From: Streptococcus oralis
GTDB taxonomy: Bacteria > Bacillota > Bacilli > Lactobacillales > Streptococcaceae
NCBI RefSeq assembly: GCF_021497945.1
Contig: NZ_CP046524.1
Location: 717,501 to 781,500 of the forward strand
Length of the DNA: 64,000 nucleotides
Direction: 5' to 3'
Shown: in pieces, positions 63,130 through 64,000 of the stretch
Numbering within the stretch: the stretch's first letter is position 1
Layout: each line of letters opens with the position of its first letter
The notes under the pieces: generated by a model
The model's input: only the letters and a program-made list of their open reading frames with translations
Database searches by the model: none
Told to the model about the DNA's origin: nothing
Program-made: the position numbers and the translations under genes

Positions 63130-64000
63130 ATGGTATCAACGAAAACACAAATTGCTGGTTTTGCGTTTGACAATTGCTTGATGAATGCAGCAGGTGTGGC
63201 TTGTATGACGGTAGAGGAACTTGAAGGGGTCAAAAACTCAGCGGCGGGTACTTTTGTTACGAAGACTGCGACCTTGGACTTTCGTCAGGGCAATCCTGAG
63301 CCACGTTATCAGGATGTTCCACTTGGTTCTATCAACTCCATGGGCTTACCAAATAATGGCTTAGACTACTATCTGGACTATCTTTTGGACTTACAGGAAA
63401 AAGAGCCAAACCGAACTTTCTTCCTATCTTTAGTTGGCATGTCTCCAGAAGAAACACATTCCATCTTGAAAAAAGTTCAAGAGAGTGAATTTAAAGGACT
63501 GACAGAGCTCAATCTCTCTTGTCCAAACGTTCCAGGAAAACCTCAGATTGCCTATGATTTTGAGACAACAGACCGTATCTTGTCAGAGGTATTTGCCTAC
63601 TTTACCAAACCTCTCGGGATCAAATTGCCACCTTATTTTGATATTGTTCACTTTGACCAAGCGGCTGCTATTTTCAACAAATATCCGCTCAAGTTTGTCA
63701 ACTGTGTTAACTCTATCGGAAACGGCCTTTATATAGAAGACGAGTCTGTCGTTATTCGTCCTAAAAATGGTTTTGGTGGGATTGGTGGAGAGTATATCAA
63801 ACCGACTGCTCTTGCTAATGTGCACGCCTTTTACCAACGCTTAAATCCGCAAATCCAAATCATCGGAACGGGTGGTGTTCTAACGGGTCGTGATGCCTTT
63901 GAACATATCCTCTGCGGAGCGAGTATGGTGCAAGTAGGGACTACCCTTCACAAAGAAGGTGTCGGTGCTTTTGAACGCATTACCAATGAACTGAAAGAAA
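63130..64000 (+). CDS. pyrDA: Dihydroorotate dehydrogenase class 1A (partial at window end)
   Basis: The first 290 of about 311 residues are present. [13 protein letters not shown] holds the catalytic cysteine of class 1A fumarate-dependent enzymes, and [20 protein letters not shown] and VQVGTTLH bind FMN phosphate. It oxidises dihydroorotate to orotate in cytosolic pyrimidine synthesis. CTGGAGG precedes the ATG. The gene is cut by the window end, not by mutation. Confidence 0.95.
   Translation, partial: MVSTKTQIAGFAFDNCLMNAAGVACMTVEELEGVKNSAAGTFVTKTATLDFRQGNPEPRYQDVPLGSINSMGLPNNGLDYYLDYLLDLQEKEPNRTFFLSLVGMSPEETHSILKKVQESEFKGLTELNLSCPNVPGKPQIAYDFETTDRILSEVFAYFTKPLGIKLPPYFDIVHFDQAAAIFNKYPLKFVNCVNSIGNGLYIEDESVVIRPKNGFGGIGGEYIKPTALANVHAFYQRLNPQIQIIGTGGVLTGRDAFEHILCGASMVQVGTTLHKEGVGAFERITNELKE

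Overview
The window looks like a Streptococcus pneumoniae (or close mitis-group) chromosome. About 60.6 kb is one composite integrative and conjugative element (ICE) of the Tn5253/Tn5252 type, followed by ~3.4 kb of ordinary chromosome (gdhA, pyrDA). The left end of the ICE is outside the window. Its right end is fixed by a 15-bp core, GTTACTCTTAAATAA, at 60574-60588, which is the 3' end of rplL (Val-Thr-Leu-Lys-stop) and a known ICE target. It lies just after the tyrosine integrase gene and is followed by the presumed rplL terminator.

Layout: (1) 1-10.8 kb, Tn5252-like backbone: a Ca-binding-repeat protein, a giant methylase/SNF2-helicase polyprotein, small conserved ICE genes, a VirB8-like membrane protein and a TOPRIM primase-like protein. 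(2) 10.8-12.1 kb, the PezA/PezT toxin-antitoxin operon. (3) 12.1-21.6 kb, an AT-rich cargo island. It holds three small unknown genes, a XerD-like recombinase beside a 1.77-kb segment bounded by 27-bp perfect inverted repeats and carrying two convergent genes (an acetyltransferase-like membrane protein and a methyltransferase), a decayed second pezAT copy, a Gabija-type anti-phage pair (gajA-gajB), and a convergent AlbA_2/Schlafen-like gene. (4) 21.6-24.9 kb, ICE oriT, two accessory mobilisation proteins and a MOBP-type relaxase. (5) 25.0-26.2 kb, the TprA/PhrA peptide quorum-sensing pair. (6) about 26.3-49.6 kb, a complete Tn916-like transposon with tet(M), whose orf9 is split by a Tn917-type transposon carrying erm(B) (5-bp target duplication AGGTA); this is the Tn3872 arrangement. 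(7) 49.6-59.0 kb, decaying cargo: a second phrA relic, a beta-rich unknown protein, an ABC exporter, a Vga/Msr-type ABC-F protein, an IS30-family relic, a Mef-like MFS transporter and duplicated XRE regulators. (8) 59.1-60.6 kb, the excisionase-like protein and integrase of the outer ICE.

The genes fit together as nested mobile DNA. The outer ICE has its own integrase, oriT and relaxase. The inner Tn916-like element has its own conjugation genes, ArdA anti-restriction protein and Int/Xis. The cargo gives tetracycline and MLS resistance, plasmid/ICE maintenance (PezAT), probable phage defence (Gabija, perhaps AlbA_2) and peptide signalling. The most unusual item is the recombinase-linked invertible two-gene cassette at 13.1-15.8 kb. 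Both genes begin right at an inverted repeat that contains their ribosome-binding sites, so inversion would swap which gene faces the outside promoter.

All calls are from reading the sequence and remembered family features; no database search was possible. Tn916 end positions are approximate.
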